Positions 9,424-21,057 of a stretch of 64,000 nucleotides of DNA are shown in pieces; within the stretch, counting starts at the first letter, position 1, and each line of letters opens with the position of its first letter. The stretch comes from Dryocosmus kuriphilus (taxonomy: Eukaryota; Arthropoda; Insecta; Hymenoptera; Cynipidae). The notes beneath the pieces are model-generated. The model did no database searches. It saw only the letters and a list, made by a program, of their open reading frames with translations, and had not been told where the DNA came from. The DNA lies in assembly GCA_038277395.1 (NCBI GenBank), contig CM076189.1, positions 78,915,421 to 78,979,420 on the forward strand. Direction: 5' to 3'. The position numbers were made by a program, and so were the translations under genes.

Positions 9424-11909
9424 CCTTCTTTCTATATAGTTGATGGAGTATGCTAAAAGTTTTCTTCGAGATGTTCAGTACCTTTTCCCTCCAGGACAAG
9501 GGACGGTTGAGGAAATACTCTAAATACTCAACTACTTCGAAAAATGTGATATTAAAACCCTCGATGTAAAGGGGTAAAGAGGACACCAGAGTCTCACGGA
9601 AAGGGAAGGTGGAGGATCCAACAACTATTGCCTGAGCTTTACACTGATTTAGAATGTGTCCATTACTCCTGGACCAATATGTAACCAGATCAATATCCTC
9701 CTGAACTCACACCAATAACCCACCGTACGAGGAGATAGGTCCTGACAAGTAGAGTTTAAAGTCTTCGGCATATTCATGGTAGTTACAATGGTTGAATTTA
9801 CTTCCAAAGTCAGAGGTGTACAAATTAAAGAGGAGAGGAACCAGAATATAGCCCTGAAGGACCCCACTTCTGACCTCCCACCAATCAGGGTGTTCACCAC
9901 TACTGTCAGTAACTCTCTAAAATCGGTTACTGAGATAGGATTCTAGCCATTTGAGTACAGAGCTTGACAGTTTTAAGTATATTAGCTTATGTATGGGCAA
10001 TTTATGGTTAACCATATCGAAAGCTTCAGAGAAGTTAAACAGGTCAACAATTATGATATCCCTTTTGTCCATTGCAATTTTGAGATTCGTAAAAACTTTA
10101 AGAGAAGCTGTAAGCATGTTACGTCTAGCCCGGAAGCCTGATTGCATCGGCTAAATAGCGTTAGAGGTATCTAGAATCTTGGAAAGTTGAGAATAGAAAA
10201 TTTCTTCAAGTGGTTTAGATAGTTCTCACAGAATCGAAATAGGACGAAATTCTTTCGAAGAGGTAGAGTCAGTAATTTTAGGGATTGGACAAATAACAGC
10301 CTTTTCCCATCTATCAGGGAAAATACGAACCTGAAGGTAGGCGTTGTAAATATTTAAAATGAAAGAAAAGGTAATAGGAAGGGCAAGTTTAATCATTTTA
10401 ATTGAAATTCCATCTGGTCCAAGAGCATTCGATTTGAGTTCAAGTAATTTTCCCAAAAGTATTTCGGCTGCGATATCCTCCAAGAAAATCAGAGACACTG
10501 AAAGCTGATTGAGGTAGAGTAAGTTGAGACAAATTGTTAGGTTGGGAATTGGGTATGTAAAAAGCGAATTTAATATTTCATTGGGAGGGAAGTTACTACC
10601 TGTGGATGCATGCTTAGAAGCGATAAGGTGTAGGCATCTAAGGAGATGCCAAATATTCCCTTTTTTGTCTGTGTTTGAAATCTCGTTATAATTATATTGA
10701 TTTTTTACACCTCTAAGCTTAGTTTGCACTAGATTTCTGAGTTTACGGAAATGAGCTTGAATGACATTGCTTTCATTCTTTTTGCAAGTCGGCGTTTGCC
10801 GTCACTTTCTCTCATTAGGTTTCTAATTTCGGTTGTGATCCATGGAGCAGCTTTAATGCAATTTTTTGGAACGTGAAGGGGAGAAAAATTGTCGAACGCG
10901 GAGTTAAGGTAATTAGTCAAATCGTCAATTTTACTATTAATATCCATGTCTAGTAAAATCCTTTCCCAGTCACAGATCATAGGATGTTTATGGAATTTAT
11001 GTTCATCGATGTTAGTAATGTTCCGCGTCATTTTCTGTGTACGCGTTGTGACTGGATTGTAGGAGAATTTATAAGTAATGTTAATCAGGCCGTAATTGGA
11101 GAGAAAAAGAATAGGGTGTTGTTGTGAGTGAGAGAGTATATTGTCAATGTCATCAATAATCATTAAGAAAATGAGAGTACTGGAATGGTCAGTGTGGTGG
11201 ATTGAGGCATGGGGTAAAACTCAGAGTCCTGAAGAACATACTAAAGATGTTAAGTATTTAGATTGATTCCAGGAAAGGTTTAAGTTGGTGCTAAAATCTC
11301 CAGTAAGAACGATGTTACTGAAGTTGGGAATGTGCGAGAAAATTACAGATTCGAGTTCTGTGTCATAAGAGGCATTGGGTGGTTTGTATACTACGCCAAC
11401 TAAAATATTTTCGGAGGATGACATAACTTCAATAAAGAGAAATTCTGTCGAAGTATAAATAGCCAACGGACTCGCTTCTAGCATAGATCCTCTAAGACAA
11501 TTATGCAAAAAAAAGGGAAACTCCACCAGCCCTTCTCTCCTCTCTGGCTCTCCGGAAGAGCGTATAATTGTCAAGTTTTACGAAGCTTGAGGGTGAATTA
11601 GGTGTTAACCAGGTCTCAGAAGCAGCTGTGACATGGTAGGAGCAGGCACTGAAAAAGCGCTTGAATTCTGTAAAATGTGTCAAAGGAGACTGAGCATTAA
11701 CATGGCAAATGCTTAAGGTGTCCATACATAAATTAAAAGATGGAAAGAAAAAATTAGGAACTGCCCAACATCCGTATATAATGACCTAAGCAGTAAAGCA
11801 TTTTAGATGCGACCCAAGCAACACGATTACACTTTCAGTCAGAAAATCGGCATAGTGTAGAATAAATATCGACGAACTGAATAAACAATTCAAAGTAGAT
11901 ATATTTAAA

Positions 11910-12020
11910 TAAACTAAGTATTGCTAACAAAATCCATTTAAAATGATTACAATTTAGAGCGTAGTATATATCCCACAGATGTCTGTGGGTAATCGCAATC
12001 AAGGGTAAACTAAAAAGCGG
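11910..12020 (+). repeat. Diverged direct repeat left of the Tc1 insertion
   Basis: Similar in direct orientation to 13345-13455 (shared ACAAAATC, CAATTT, AGCGTAGT, AATCGC, AAGG blocks, about two-thirds identity by eye). The two copies flank the Tc1 element but are far too long and too old to be its TA duplication. They were probably a pre-existing tandem repeat in the LINE1 inter-ORF spacer. Confidence 0.45.
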
Positions 12021-12072
12021 TAGAGTATCAGATGTTGCAAGGTGGATAGCAAAAATCGGAATAACACAACTG

Positions 12073-13336
12073 CAGTCCGTTCCACAAGGAAGAATACGCG
12101 TTTTCTCGAAAAGTTTTAAAGAAAACTTTTTTTTTTTGGCATGAAAAAACGCTTTAAAAATTAGGGAGGACTTACCTTAATAAATGGTCCAATTACCATT
12201 ATTCTCGATAATGGCCTGGCATCTTCTGGGCATCCTTTCGACTAATTTTTCAGCATATTCTAAAGATAGAGAGCACCACACCTCTCTAATTCGTCGAGAG
12301 AGCTGCTTGAGGGTGAATACACGCCTACCTGCAAGTTTTCTCTTAACGACACTCCACACATTTTCAACCGGATTGGCATCAGGAGATTGTGAAGGCCAGG
12401 CCAAGGTGACGACGCCATTTTCAGCTTTCCAGTTCTTGCAGAGGCGACTGCAATGTTTGGGATTGTTGTCCTCTTGAAGGATCCAAACCTCATTATTGGC
12501 TCCAAACATCTCTTCTGCAGACCTCAGAAGACCATGCTTGTAGGTTTTGACCATTTTTTCCGCGTTCAGGTTCTCAGTGAACAGCTCTAAACAGCCAAAA
12601 CCGCGCTGTGAGAAGCATCCCCCAAACATGGATCTTTACTGGGTGTTTAACAGTTCGCTGGAGGAACCGCTCACCTTTGCCTGACCAGGCACGTTTTATT
12701 GGAATCCATGCCCAAAGGGTGCTTGGTCGAAAAAAATCACATTTGACCAATCGCGATCATTATTTTCCATAGCCCATGACAGCCGTTTTTGCATGTGTAC
12801 TTCTGAGAGCAGGGTTTTCTGCCTCGTGCTACGGTACTGCATGTTTGCCTCAGCTTATCTGCGTCTCATGGTGTTTATACCAACGTCTAATCCCTTCTCC
12901 GCTAGCTTAGCCTTGGATTTGCGCAGCCGTAGAGTGGGGTTGCGCTTGAATAGTGCGATGATCCCCTTATCCTCCTTGCTGGACGTTACTCGCATCTCTC
13001 CTGTTCCTGGAAGATCGTCAACAGCTTTTGTGTCCCTATACCGCTCCACCCACTTTTGCACGAAGTACTTAGCCTTTTTAAGCACTTTAGCAGCAGCTGA
13101 GTATGAATGTTTTGGTCCGTGTGTGCATTGCTGCACAAAAACATAGCTTCGAACCGTTTAGCGTATACTGCACTCATTGCGCAAACTTGTTCACTATCCG
13201 GCACTTCAAATGAGACTGAAGCAAATCGTCGGTTTCGCTCTTGCCCTTGAAGCGTACAGTCAGGGCAAAAAAGAAACGAACAAAAATCTTTAAAAATTTT
13301 CGAGAAAATGCGTATTATTTCTTGTGGAACAGACTG
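12073..13336 (-). mobile_element. Tc1-like transposon, 1264 bp, decayed
   Basis: Terminal inverted repeats of about 48 bp begin CAGTCYGTTCCACAAG at both ends. The right end is followed by TA (13337-13338); the left flank reads TG, a decayed TA. A broken minus-strand transposase lies inside. It sits in the spacer between LINE1 ORF1 and ORF2. Confidence 0.88.
12177..13204 (-). pseudogene. Tc1 transposase (DD34E), frameshifted
   Basis: The N-terminal helix-turn-helix region lies at 13204-12855 in two overlapping frames (SAVYAKRFEA, YFVQKWVERYRDTKAVDDLP). The first catalytic aspartate is in SNVIFFDQAPF (about 12720). The C-terminal half, 12629-12177, is open and contains QEDNNPKHCS and SQSPDANPVENVW. 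The spacing between the second Asp and the Glu is 34, as expected for Tc1. All three catalytic residues can be seen, but stops and frameshifts between 12630 and 12855 prevent a full protein. Confidence 0.85.
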
Positions 13337-13344
13337 TATACCTG

Positions 13345-13455
13345 AATAGACTAATTTTAGTCAAACAAAATCAATTTATTATGATCTAAATTGGTAGCGT
13401 AGTGTAAGTTCCAAGAATATATATATAGAAAATCGCTATTAAAGGCAACATGGTA
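13345..13455 (+). repeat. Diverged direct repeat right of the Tc1 insertion
   Basis: Counterpart of 11910-12020; see that entry. It immediately precedes the C-terminus of LINE1 ORF1. Confidence 0.45.
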
Positions 13456-13469
13456 TACTTATACCGACG

Positions 13470-14298
13470 GTGCTATTCCAGTCCCTCAACACTCTGGAGA
13501 TTTGTCGCTGAATTCACGGCGAGCCGTCCTCCTTCCGACAAAAAATTGTGCCGCAAGATAGCCAGACGTATTTGATTTTTTTGTTTCATCGAAGACCGAG
13601 AGCAATGGCATAGACCTTTCTGTAGAGAGGTGTCAATGCTTTGCGACGGAAAATAGGTCTTTTCTCTTTGTAAGTTTTTCCAAGGTTCGAAGTCGAAAAA
13701 TCCCTTTTTACGTTGCGCCTCTCAGTGAATCTTTCACGTAGTGCTTGGCGAATAAACTTGGTGACCATGATCGGAGGGTTGGAGGGGTTGGTAAATAAGG
13801 GAGCTTTAATTACTGTATAAGCGTTAACCACTTCCCCTTTAGAAGGGGAACATCAAGAGCCGTAGCAACGGAGGTCAATGTGACCATGAGATCCGCACTT
13901 TGCTTCATGGGGAGCCCATGAATTTCAAGCTTAGTTTTCGAAATCACTTGCTCGTTGGCATTGAGAGCATGCTCCAAAGTGTCCACTTTAGTTTTTAGGA
14001 TTTTAGCTCCTTTTCTACTATATTCATCTCCTCCTCATTCGTTTCAGTTCCTATTTCCAGTGAATCGGCACGCTTAGTTTTGTCAGTGAGATTTGACTAG
14101 ATTTCAGAGAGCGTAGCATTTAGATTGCCATTAGAAACTTGTTGTCGGTTTTAAAACTCACTAAGCTTCACCAGGATCCCTTTTGACTGCGCAAGCGCTT
14201 CTCTTTGGCCATCCGAGACTGCTTTTCGAATTATATCGATTATTATTCGAGGTATATTATTATCAGATGGAACATTTATATAATTATTTTTTGAAGGG
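13470..14298 (-). pseudogene. LINE1 ORF1 remnant (nucleic-acid-binding protein)
   Basis: A minus-strand remnant in at least three frames. The N-terminal part reads like a coiled coil (KAVSDGQREALAQSKGIL, then SLEIGTETNEEEMN, LEHALNANEQVISKTK). The C-terminal part is the conserved block of insect LINE ORF1 proteins related to the baculovirus FP domain: KLEIHGLPMKQS, MVTKFIRQALRERFTERRN, RKALTPLYRKVYAIA and IFCRKEDGSP. ORF1 proteins bind RNA and chaperone retrotransposition. The N-terminus is cut by the Gypsy LTR. Broken by several frameshifts. Confidence 0.65.
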
Positions 14299-14487
14299 TA
14301 TCGGGTGTGTGGGCAGGTTAATAACTTAATAATCACTTGGTTAACATGTAACTCACGTTTAATTACTCCAAAAACATTAGCCTAACACATGCTAGGTGGG
14401 CGGCTAGTACACAAATCACTGTGGCCAGTGCACTGAGGCTCGAGACCCGAACAGCGCATTTTCAGCCATTTACACACATACGTCACA
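14299..14487 (-). repeat. Gypsy 3' LTR (189 bp)
   Basis: On the minus strand it starts TGTGACGTATGTG and ends near CCCGATA (consensus end CCGACA). It matches 19936-20117 plus 21060-21066, including the shared block AATCACTTGGTTAACAT. It is preceded by a purine-rich AAGTGGAGAG that fits a polypurine tract. Confidence 0.85.
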
Positions 14488-17385
14488 ACTCTCCACTTAT
14501 TATAAATCTGAAACTCTCTGTAAACGCGGAGAACATCGTGATTTCACGTTCGCATTATTACGTTCGATGATTTGATCTATATGTCGCTTAACTAGCATAC
14601 CCTTATCGTTTGCTACAATATACGTAGATGGCGAGGTTTGTTAGCAAATTGTGCCATTGAATAGTTTACTCGTTCTTACACCGTGTTCTTCTATCGTAAT
14701 ATGATCACCCGGTGATAATTCGAACTTGCGCTTTCCAGAACTTGCTGAAATTTGCACGCGTTACTTTTTCGCAACCGTTTCAGCTACATTTGGCTTGAGT
14801 AGGTCAAACCATGTTCCTATTCCACTTTTGAACATGAGATGCGCAGGACTTCTTTGTGTCGTATAATGTGGAATGCTACGGTAGTTAAATAAAAACATAT
14901 TTACAGCTGCTTCCAGCGATCTTCCCCCTTTAACAATTTTATCGAATTTATCCTTAAATGTTCGAACAAAATTTTCCGCTATCCCGTTAGTGTCTGGGTG
15001 GTATGGATGTGAAAAGCTGAGTTTTACTCTGTTAATTTTTAGGAAATCTTGTAATTTCGCACTTCTAAATTGTGCGCCACCGTCTATTGCACAAAGCAAT
15101 GGAAATCCTTAATGCAAAAAATAAAATTCTAAACTCTTCAGTTAATCAATGTGCTTTCGTATTGTTTTTAAAATTAATAATTTTCGGCCATTTACTGTGT
15201 GCATCTATTACAATAAAATGCATATTTCCATAAAATGAACCCGCAAAATCACAATGATTGCGGCTCCATGCTTTATCTGGCCAAGGCCATGTAGTTAAAG
15301 GCGTGAATTGCGGCTTCTTTAGTTTAGTTAGAAAAATTTTGCAACCTTTTAATAGATTTTCTATAACTCGATCAATGTAAGGCCACTCACTATACATACG
15401 AGTGTGCAAATATTTTGATTTTTACAGAGCCTAAAGGTGTAATGTGTATCACTTTTAGAATAAGATTTCTCATTCTTTCCGGAATTACTGCTCTTAAACT
15501 CCAAAACAAACAGCACAGCTCTTTTCTGTTGTTAATTCTATTTTGTTCTAGTAGCTTTTCTCTTTGTTTGTCATTTGTTTTAAGTTACTCGGCCAACTTC
15601 CTAACACTCGCTTAATTGGTTATAAAAATCGATTCGCCCTTTTTAATTTCATCTGCTAACATTTTATGATCAAAAGCGACTGTTCTTTCTTCAAAAAAAT
15701 TTACGTGTGAAAAATCCGTTTCCATTATTTCCGTATCATCATCTATTTGTAGTCTCAATAACGCATCGCAGTTTGCATTTGCTTCCGATTTTATGAGTCC
15801 TATCTTATAACGAAACCCTGTCAGATAATACGCCCATCTTTGAAAACGATTATCCACAGTCAAAGGAGTTCCTTTTCTGGATCCTAGGATCAATTCGAAT
15901 GATTTATTATCCGTTGTCAAGATAAATTGTTTCTCGAGAAGGAATTGATAAAATCGCTTTATTCCAAAAATTATAACCATTGCTTCTTCGTCGAGTATTT
16001 TTCTATTCAATTCGGCCTTTACCATTTATTGTGGTGCCAACGCGATCGGTTTCTCTGTACCGCCTTTGCACTAATGCGATATAATTGCTGACAATCCGTA
16101 ATCCGAGGCGTGGCATGCTAAAATTATTTGTTCATTCGAATCGAAATTTACCAAAACTCTTGGAGAGATTAACTCACTTTTCAACCCATTTAAATGCTTT
16201 TGAACATTTTGCGTTCTATTCTATCTTGTCTCGATAAGTCATATAATGGATTTAAATTTGCTGACCTATTTTCCAAAAATCGAGCGTAAAAATTAGTCAA
16301 GCCTAGAAAAGTTTCTAGTTCCTTAACATTTTTCGGTTGAGACGTATTGATCATAGCGTTAACTTTGTATTTTTCTTTATGCAAGCCCTCTTTATTAATA
16401 ACGAATCCTCAAATTTTTAGTTTTTCTTGCATGAAACTACGGTTTTCTTTATTTAACCTTAATCCGAATTCTTGTACACTATTACATACCTCTTCTAGAT
16501 TTTGCAGATGCTATTCATCCGTTGTACCCATTACGTAAATATTAACAATACGCGCTATTGTACCATCAATTCCTCTTAGACATTCATCCATCTTTTTCTG
16601 AACATCCGCAGGTGCAAGTAAGCTCCTTCGGGTACATTTGTGTGCCTGCATAACACATTGTGAGATACGATTGTCAATAACTTCGAACCTTCTTCATCTA
16701 CGGGAAATTGTATACAAGAATGTTTTAGATCCAATTCAGAAAAATTATTTCTACCTTGAAGTTTAACAAAAGCATCATCGGTCGTATGCATTGGATGTTT
16801 ATCCATCATAATAAATTGATTTAGGTTCGATTTCAAATCGCCACAAATGCAAATATTCCCATTACTCTTGAATATCGGTGCAATCGGCCTGACCCATTCG
16901 CACACATCGACTGGCACTATTTGACCCAATTTAACTAACCTCTCTATCTCTTTTTCTATTAATGGTCTTAAGGCATGCGCTACGTTTCTACATTTTGATG
17001 CTATTGATCTAGCTTCTTTTTCTAAATGGAGTTTCGCTTTACTTTTATCATAAAGCCCCAGCGAATCGCTGAATAATTTTTCAAACTTTATTTCCAATTG
17101 CTAAGCCACATTTACAAAATTCGTTTTATTTATTTCACTTTTTATTATTTTAATTAAATTGTAAAGGCCATAATTTGAAAGCTGCTAACCATTGCCTGTC
17201 AATACCAAACACTCTAATACACTCTTTTTATTTCGAAAATGTACCGTTAAATTACATAACTTACCTAACGGTTGCAAAAGACTATTATCATATATGAGAT
17301 GTTCGGTTTTTCGGTCAGTGTGTATAATAAATAGATTAGATGGATTGGTTTTCAATTTAGCTGCTCCTGTATATTTTCAAAAAAC

Positions 17386-17418
17386 GAGCTTTCGTCCTTC
17401 GAAGAAGGACCTCCTCAG
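17386..17418 (-). ncRNA. Hammerhead-ribozyme-like core (palindrome left arm)
   Basis: On the minus strand CTGAGGA is followed by stem II (GTCCTTC paired with GAAGGAC), then GAAA, then AGCT and C. This matches the CUGANGA...GAAA core with a self-complementary stem III (AGCU) and a CUC cleavage triplet. Confidence 0.65.
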
Positions 17419-17982
17419 GTTAGTAGATCAACACGGTTAATTGCCATCGAGACTAAAAGGAGATAGTATACATAACTCTTTTCGTAGATAGAATAATAAA
17501 CATAATCTGTTATTCAAAATAAAGCCTAACCTATCTTACCAGAGTGAACATTGGATTACACATGAAGTTTATTTTGGTTTAATATAGACCATTATAGAAA
17601 AGTTTAAGAACCATTTTAGAAGAAAGCCGTGAGTGGACTGATCTTCCCTCACTGGCATTAAAATTATTTTACGGATGTAAAGCAACATTTTTGTAATTTT
17701 ATAGGTGTTAACACCTATGTTGCTATACATCCGTAAAATAATTATAATGCCTCTAAGGGAAATTGAGACCACTCACGACTTTTCTAACATCGGTCTTAAA
17801 CTTCCGTATAATGGTCTATATTAAACGACAATAAACTTCATGTGTAATCCAACGCTCATTCTGGCAAGATAGGTTAGGTTTTCTTTTTAATAACAGATAA
17901 TATTTATTATTCTATCTACGAAAAGTTACTTATACTCTATACTTTCATTCTGGATATCAATTAACCGTAATAATCTACTAAC

Positions 17983-18015
17983 CTGAGGAGGTCCTTCGTC
18001 GAAGGACGAAAGCTC
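17983..18015 (+). ncRNA. Hammerhead-ribozyme-like core (palindrome right arm)
   Basis: CTGAGGA, then an 8-bp stem II (GTCCTTCG with CGAAGGAC), then GAAAGCTC. AAC before the core can pair with GTT after the presumed cleavage site to form the start of stem I. Known hammerheads of this compact type work as dimers through a palindromic stem III. Confidence 0.68.
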
Positions 18016-18282
18016 GTTTTGTGAAAATATACAGGATCAGTTAATTCGAAAACCAGTACATCTAATCTATTTATTATTATCATATGTTTTTAATTTTCCT
18101 TCCGTCTGCACAAACTTAACATGTTTCAAACATTTATTGTAACATTCTTCCAAGAATCCCTTTAGCTTATGTGCCCGCTTCAATTCCCATTTTAAGATTA
18201 ATTCCATTTAATTCTACATATACAATCATCGGCTTAACTTCTGTATCCTTATGGCTCATTACATGCTTACGGCAAATTCCTG

Positions 18283-19830
18283 TTATGTGTGCTTATTTGA
18301 GTAAAGAAAATCGCTTTTGCTCAGAGACCATCCCGCTGGTTCGTACCACGTTGAGCCTGCATCGTCAGCTGCTCGGTTGTTGTCCCCTGATGACTCATCA
18401 TCGTTCTGCATCAACTGTAATCGCTGTTGATCCCTACTTCTATTTCGTCCGTGAGACTTGCATGTTTGCTTCAAATGTCCCTTTTTGTGGCATGTATTAT
18501 ACGTATATTCTCTGAGTCGACACACATTATTTGCGTGATTCGGTTTTCCACAGCAGTAACATGTGATCCCTCTTAAACAACTTCTTCCGTCCCCTGCCGG
18601 CTGCCTCGCGCCTTCAACTGTGTGCCTATTGTGATGCTCTGCACATTTATTTCTCCAATGTGGCTGTGCAGACTTTAATTTAAAGAATTGTCCTCTTGAT
18701 TCTTTATCTTTCATTATATTTTTTGTTCCTGATGCATTTGTTTCCGCTGATTCTTGTGCTGTTGGTTCTTTAAAAGCTTCTTCGTCACATTTTTCTTTTT
18801 GAAGAATGCCACTCAGGTATCGTCATTCCTTAGTCCAACCACGAATTGAGCTCTTAATGAAGTCCTTAAATTCGTTTTGTAATTACACTTCAATGCGAAT
18901 CTTTTCAACTTCGCTGCGAAATCCGCCACTGATTCTGCCGACTCCTGTTTCGCCATATTCAATTTGCATCGTTCCATCACTTTCGATATCTTTGAATTAA
19001 GATGATCACTCATAACTTTATCTATTTCATCATATGATTTAGCACTTACTTTATTTGGAGCAACAGGTTGCTTCATTAATTTGAAAGCATCTGTGTCACT
19101 TGCACTAGCAGTTGAGCTTTTTCTTTTTCTTCCTAATCTCTTTCGCTTCGAAGCACATCTATATCTGTTCGATGAATGTTTCCCAATTATCTTTATGAAG
19201 CGAAAATGGAACTCGTGCTCGGTCTCCCATTTCACTTTCGTTTTCTGATATTTCACTAGCAGTGACCGCTTCCAATGTTTCTTTGCCAACGGCCTCAATA
19301 TTGCTGACGTCGCTAGTGTCGTTCACCCTTTCTGTGTCTGCAGGTTCCTCAAGTTTAATGTTCCTTCATTCACTTGTGCTTTATTTACTTCGGGCGCTGT
19401 TTTCAGCTCGATGTTCAACATTTACTGTTTAAATTTCCTTGTTCTCTTTAGCAAGATTTTATGATTTTATTGCTTCTTTTCTGGAATACTCTTCGTGTTT
19501 TTTTGAATTTTGAAAATCTGGCGTTTTCTATAACGGATTTCACTACTCTATGTAAAACATCTAAGTCTGGGAAATATAGAATATCTGGAAATTTGGTACT
19601 TGTACCTAAAATCTCGATTAATTCACCTTTGGATATATCTCTGCCTTTTACAGTAATTCACTTTTCTTGCCAATTTTCTTTAATGCTTCTACAGGGAAGA
19701 AATCATACCCTACCACTCTGCTTTTCTCCGTGAAATTAAATTTACCTGTGAATTTTATAAGGTCCTCCTTTGTGACAGGACGTACCCACGTCGGTGACTT
19801 ATTTCTGATAAGCTTGTTCCAATCCGTCAT
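18283..19830 (-). pseudogene. Gypsy gag with two CCHC-like knuckles
   Basis: N-terminal part at 19830-19648 (LIKFTGKFNFTEKSRVVGYD), central part at 19298-18813 (MKQPVAPNKVSAKSYDEIDK, VMERCKLNMAKQESAESVAD, LRAQFVVGLRNDD; typical of Gypsy capsid regions) and nucleocapsid at 18714-18283. The nucleocapsid holds CYCCGKPNHANNVC and CNTCHKKGHLKQTC-like zinc knuckles near residues 55-85 of that piece; in the second, the first cysteine position reads as tyrosine (YTYNTCHKKGH). Gag packages the element RNA. Several frameshifts separate the three pieces. Confidence 0.8.
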
Positions 19831-20117
19831 TAATATTTCTTGAGACTACACCTTCCTGCAGCTGCTTCTTTACATGTTTAACTACTTTTCCCCTTTGTCC
19901 ACTTTTGATTGATCACCCTCGTTGCCACTGTAGGATGTCGGTTGTGTGGGCAGAGTAGTAATTTGGTAATCACTTGGTTAACATATAACTCACGTTTAAT
20001 TACTCCAACAAAATTAGCCTAACACATTCCCGGTGGGCTACTATTATACAACTCCCTGTGGCCAGTGCGTCGAGGCTCGGTAACCTAACAAAGCAGTGTC
20101 AGCCGGTTACTCACATA

Positions 20118-21057
20118 CTGGGTGTGATCAAAAAGTAAGGTGACTTTTTGAATTTCGCGGGATGCGTACATTCGATATTCGTTTTATTTTCTTCTTATGT
20201 TGGTACACTCGTCCCAAACATATGTGCACAGTTTCAACTATACAGCATTCTTTGTTTGTTTGTGAGAGGCATAAAGGTTAGAAGTTTTTTGCGTGCTCGG
20301 CGACTTTCTGCTGTCGAAAAAAATGGATCAAAGAATTTTCATCCAATTTTGTGTAAAAAATGGAATTCAGTGCTCCAAAATACTTGAAACGTTGAGAGTG
20401 GCATACGGTGAGTGTACTCTGAGTAAAAAAAATGTTAATAAGTGATACAAGCTCTTTCGGGAAGGCCGAGAAGATGTTAATGACGAAACTCGTCCTGGAC
20501 GTCCCAGTACATCAACAAATGATGAAAGCGTTGAAGAAGTGAAGAAAATAGTGTTGGTGGATCGTCGAATTACCATTAGAGAAGTTGCTGATGATGTCGG
20601 CACTTCGTTTGGCTCGTTTGCCAAGCAATTTCAGTGGATATTTTGGGCATGAGCCGTGTGTCAGCGAAGTTTGTTCCGAAACCACGATAATGCGCGAGCT
20701 CACACGTCATTGCTTGTTCGTAATTGTTTGGCCAATAACAACACCATAATCATGCGTCAGCCACCGTATTCACCAGATTTGTCTCCCTGCGACTTTTTCC
20801 TGTTTCAAGAACTGAAAAGGCTCACGAAAGGACGGCGTTTTGCGACGATTGAGGAGATAAAGTCCTGATCGCTGGAAGAGCTGAAGGCTATATCAAAAAG
20901 TGCTTATGAGAAATGCTTTGAGGATTGGAAAAAACGTTGGCACAAATGTATTATATCCGACGGGGATTACTTTGAAGGGGACAACATCAATATTGATGAA
21001 TAATTAAATATTTTTTGTTAAAAATAAAAAATCACCTTACTTTTTGATCACACTTCG
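20118..21057 (+). mobile_element. Mariner, internally deleted, 940 bp, inside Gypsy LTR
   Basis: Inverted ends carry GTGTGATCAAAAAGTAAGGT and are bounded by TA at 20116-20117 and 21058-21059. It sits inside the Gypsy 5' LTR, so it is younger than the Gypsy. It is a different mariner family from the 1323-bp elements. Confidence 0.92.
20324..21003 (+). pseudogene. Mariner transposase with central deletion
   Basis: Starts MDQRIFIQFCVKNGIQ and keeps part of the N-terminal helix-turn-helix region (LRVAYGECTLSKKNVNK, PGRPSTSTNDESV). It then jumps from MSRVSAKFVPK straight to HDNARAHTSLLVR. The second and third catalytic aspartates (HDNARAH, YSPDLSPCDFFLF) remain, but the first (GDE block) is lost with the deleted segment. 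There are stops in the N-terminal part and one at 20866. The C-terminus (CFEDWKKRWHKCIISDGDY) is well kept. A deletion derivative that could only move if supplied with transposase from elsewhere. Confidence 0.88.

Larger units (their letters stand above)
7456..11725 (-). pseudogene. LINE1 ORF2: endonuclease and reverse transcriptase
   Basis: Begins near 11725 with the endonuclease (SICHVNAQSPLTHF, AASETWLTP, VGVVYKPPNA, VLTGDFSTNLN). The RT domain follows in pieces: 10729-10226 (ALGPDGISIKMIK, FPDRWEKAVICPIPKI, EFRPISIL), 10147-9917 (QSGFRARRNMLTA, VDLFNFSEAFD) and 9900-9649 (SILGPLLFNLY in a shifted frame). The catalytic box reads YAEDFKLY in place of YADD. The end is split by a mariner: DHGCIVYDDL and LERALNACVRFIYNLPKY on one side, VRGARLWNKLPSDVRNS (7700-7600) on the other. 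Several frameshifts and the changed catalytic aspartate mean it is dead. Confidence 0.75.
7246..14298 (-). mobile_element. LINE1: non-LTR retrotransposon, Jockey/CR1-like, 5'-incomplete
   Basis: Minus-strand order: ORF1 remnant (14298-13470), spacer, ORF2 with endonuclease and reverse transcriptase (11725-7456), short 3' UTR ending near 7246. It is interrupted by a Tc1 element (12073-13336) and a mariner (7912-9234). The 5' end abuts the Gypsy 3' LTR at 14298 with no obvious duplication. The clade is inferred from the endonuclease and RT style and the FP-like ORF1. Decayed and inactive. Confidence 0.75.
17294..18075. mobile_element. 782-bp palindromic insertion with two hammerhead cores
   Basis: A long imperfect palindrome with arms of about 390 bp, centred on AGGTGTTAACACCT near 17710. 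It interrupts the Gypsy protease-RT linker. It is bounded by a 10-bp direct duplication, ATTATCATAT (17284-17293 and 18076-18085). Each arm contains a hammerhead-like core (17386-17418 minus, 17983-18015 plus). There is no coding capacity. The duplication length and ribozymes match Penelope-like elements in this window, so I infer a non-autonomous, inverted-terminal PLE derivative. A foldback DNA element is the alternative, but that would not explain the ribozymes. Confidence 0.75.
14761..18260 (-). pseudogene. Gypsy pol: protease, RT, RNase H, integrase
   Basis: On the minus strand, a weak protease region near 18260-18130 (KPMIVYVELNGI) precedes the palindromic insertion. RT follows at 17097-16576 (HALRPLIEKEIERLVKLGQI, VRPIAPIFKSNGN, ICGDLKSNLNQF, FSELDLKHSCIQFPV) and 16384-16190 (NVKELETFLGLTNFYARF). 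RNase H is at 16025-15612 (LDEEAMVIIFGIKRFYQFL, LTTDNKSF). Integrase is at 15409-14761 (FAGSFYGNMHFIVIDAHSKW, then GGAQFRSAKLQDFL and NGIAENFVRTFKDKF). Catalytic aspartates of the integrase are recognisable (VIDAHSKW and the following DGG), but frameshifts and stops separate the domains. Inactive. Confidence 0.85.
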
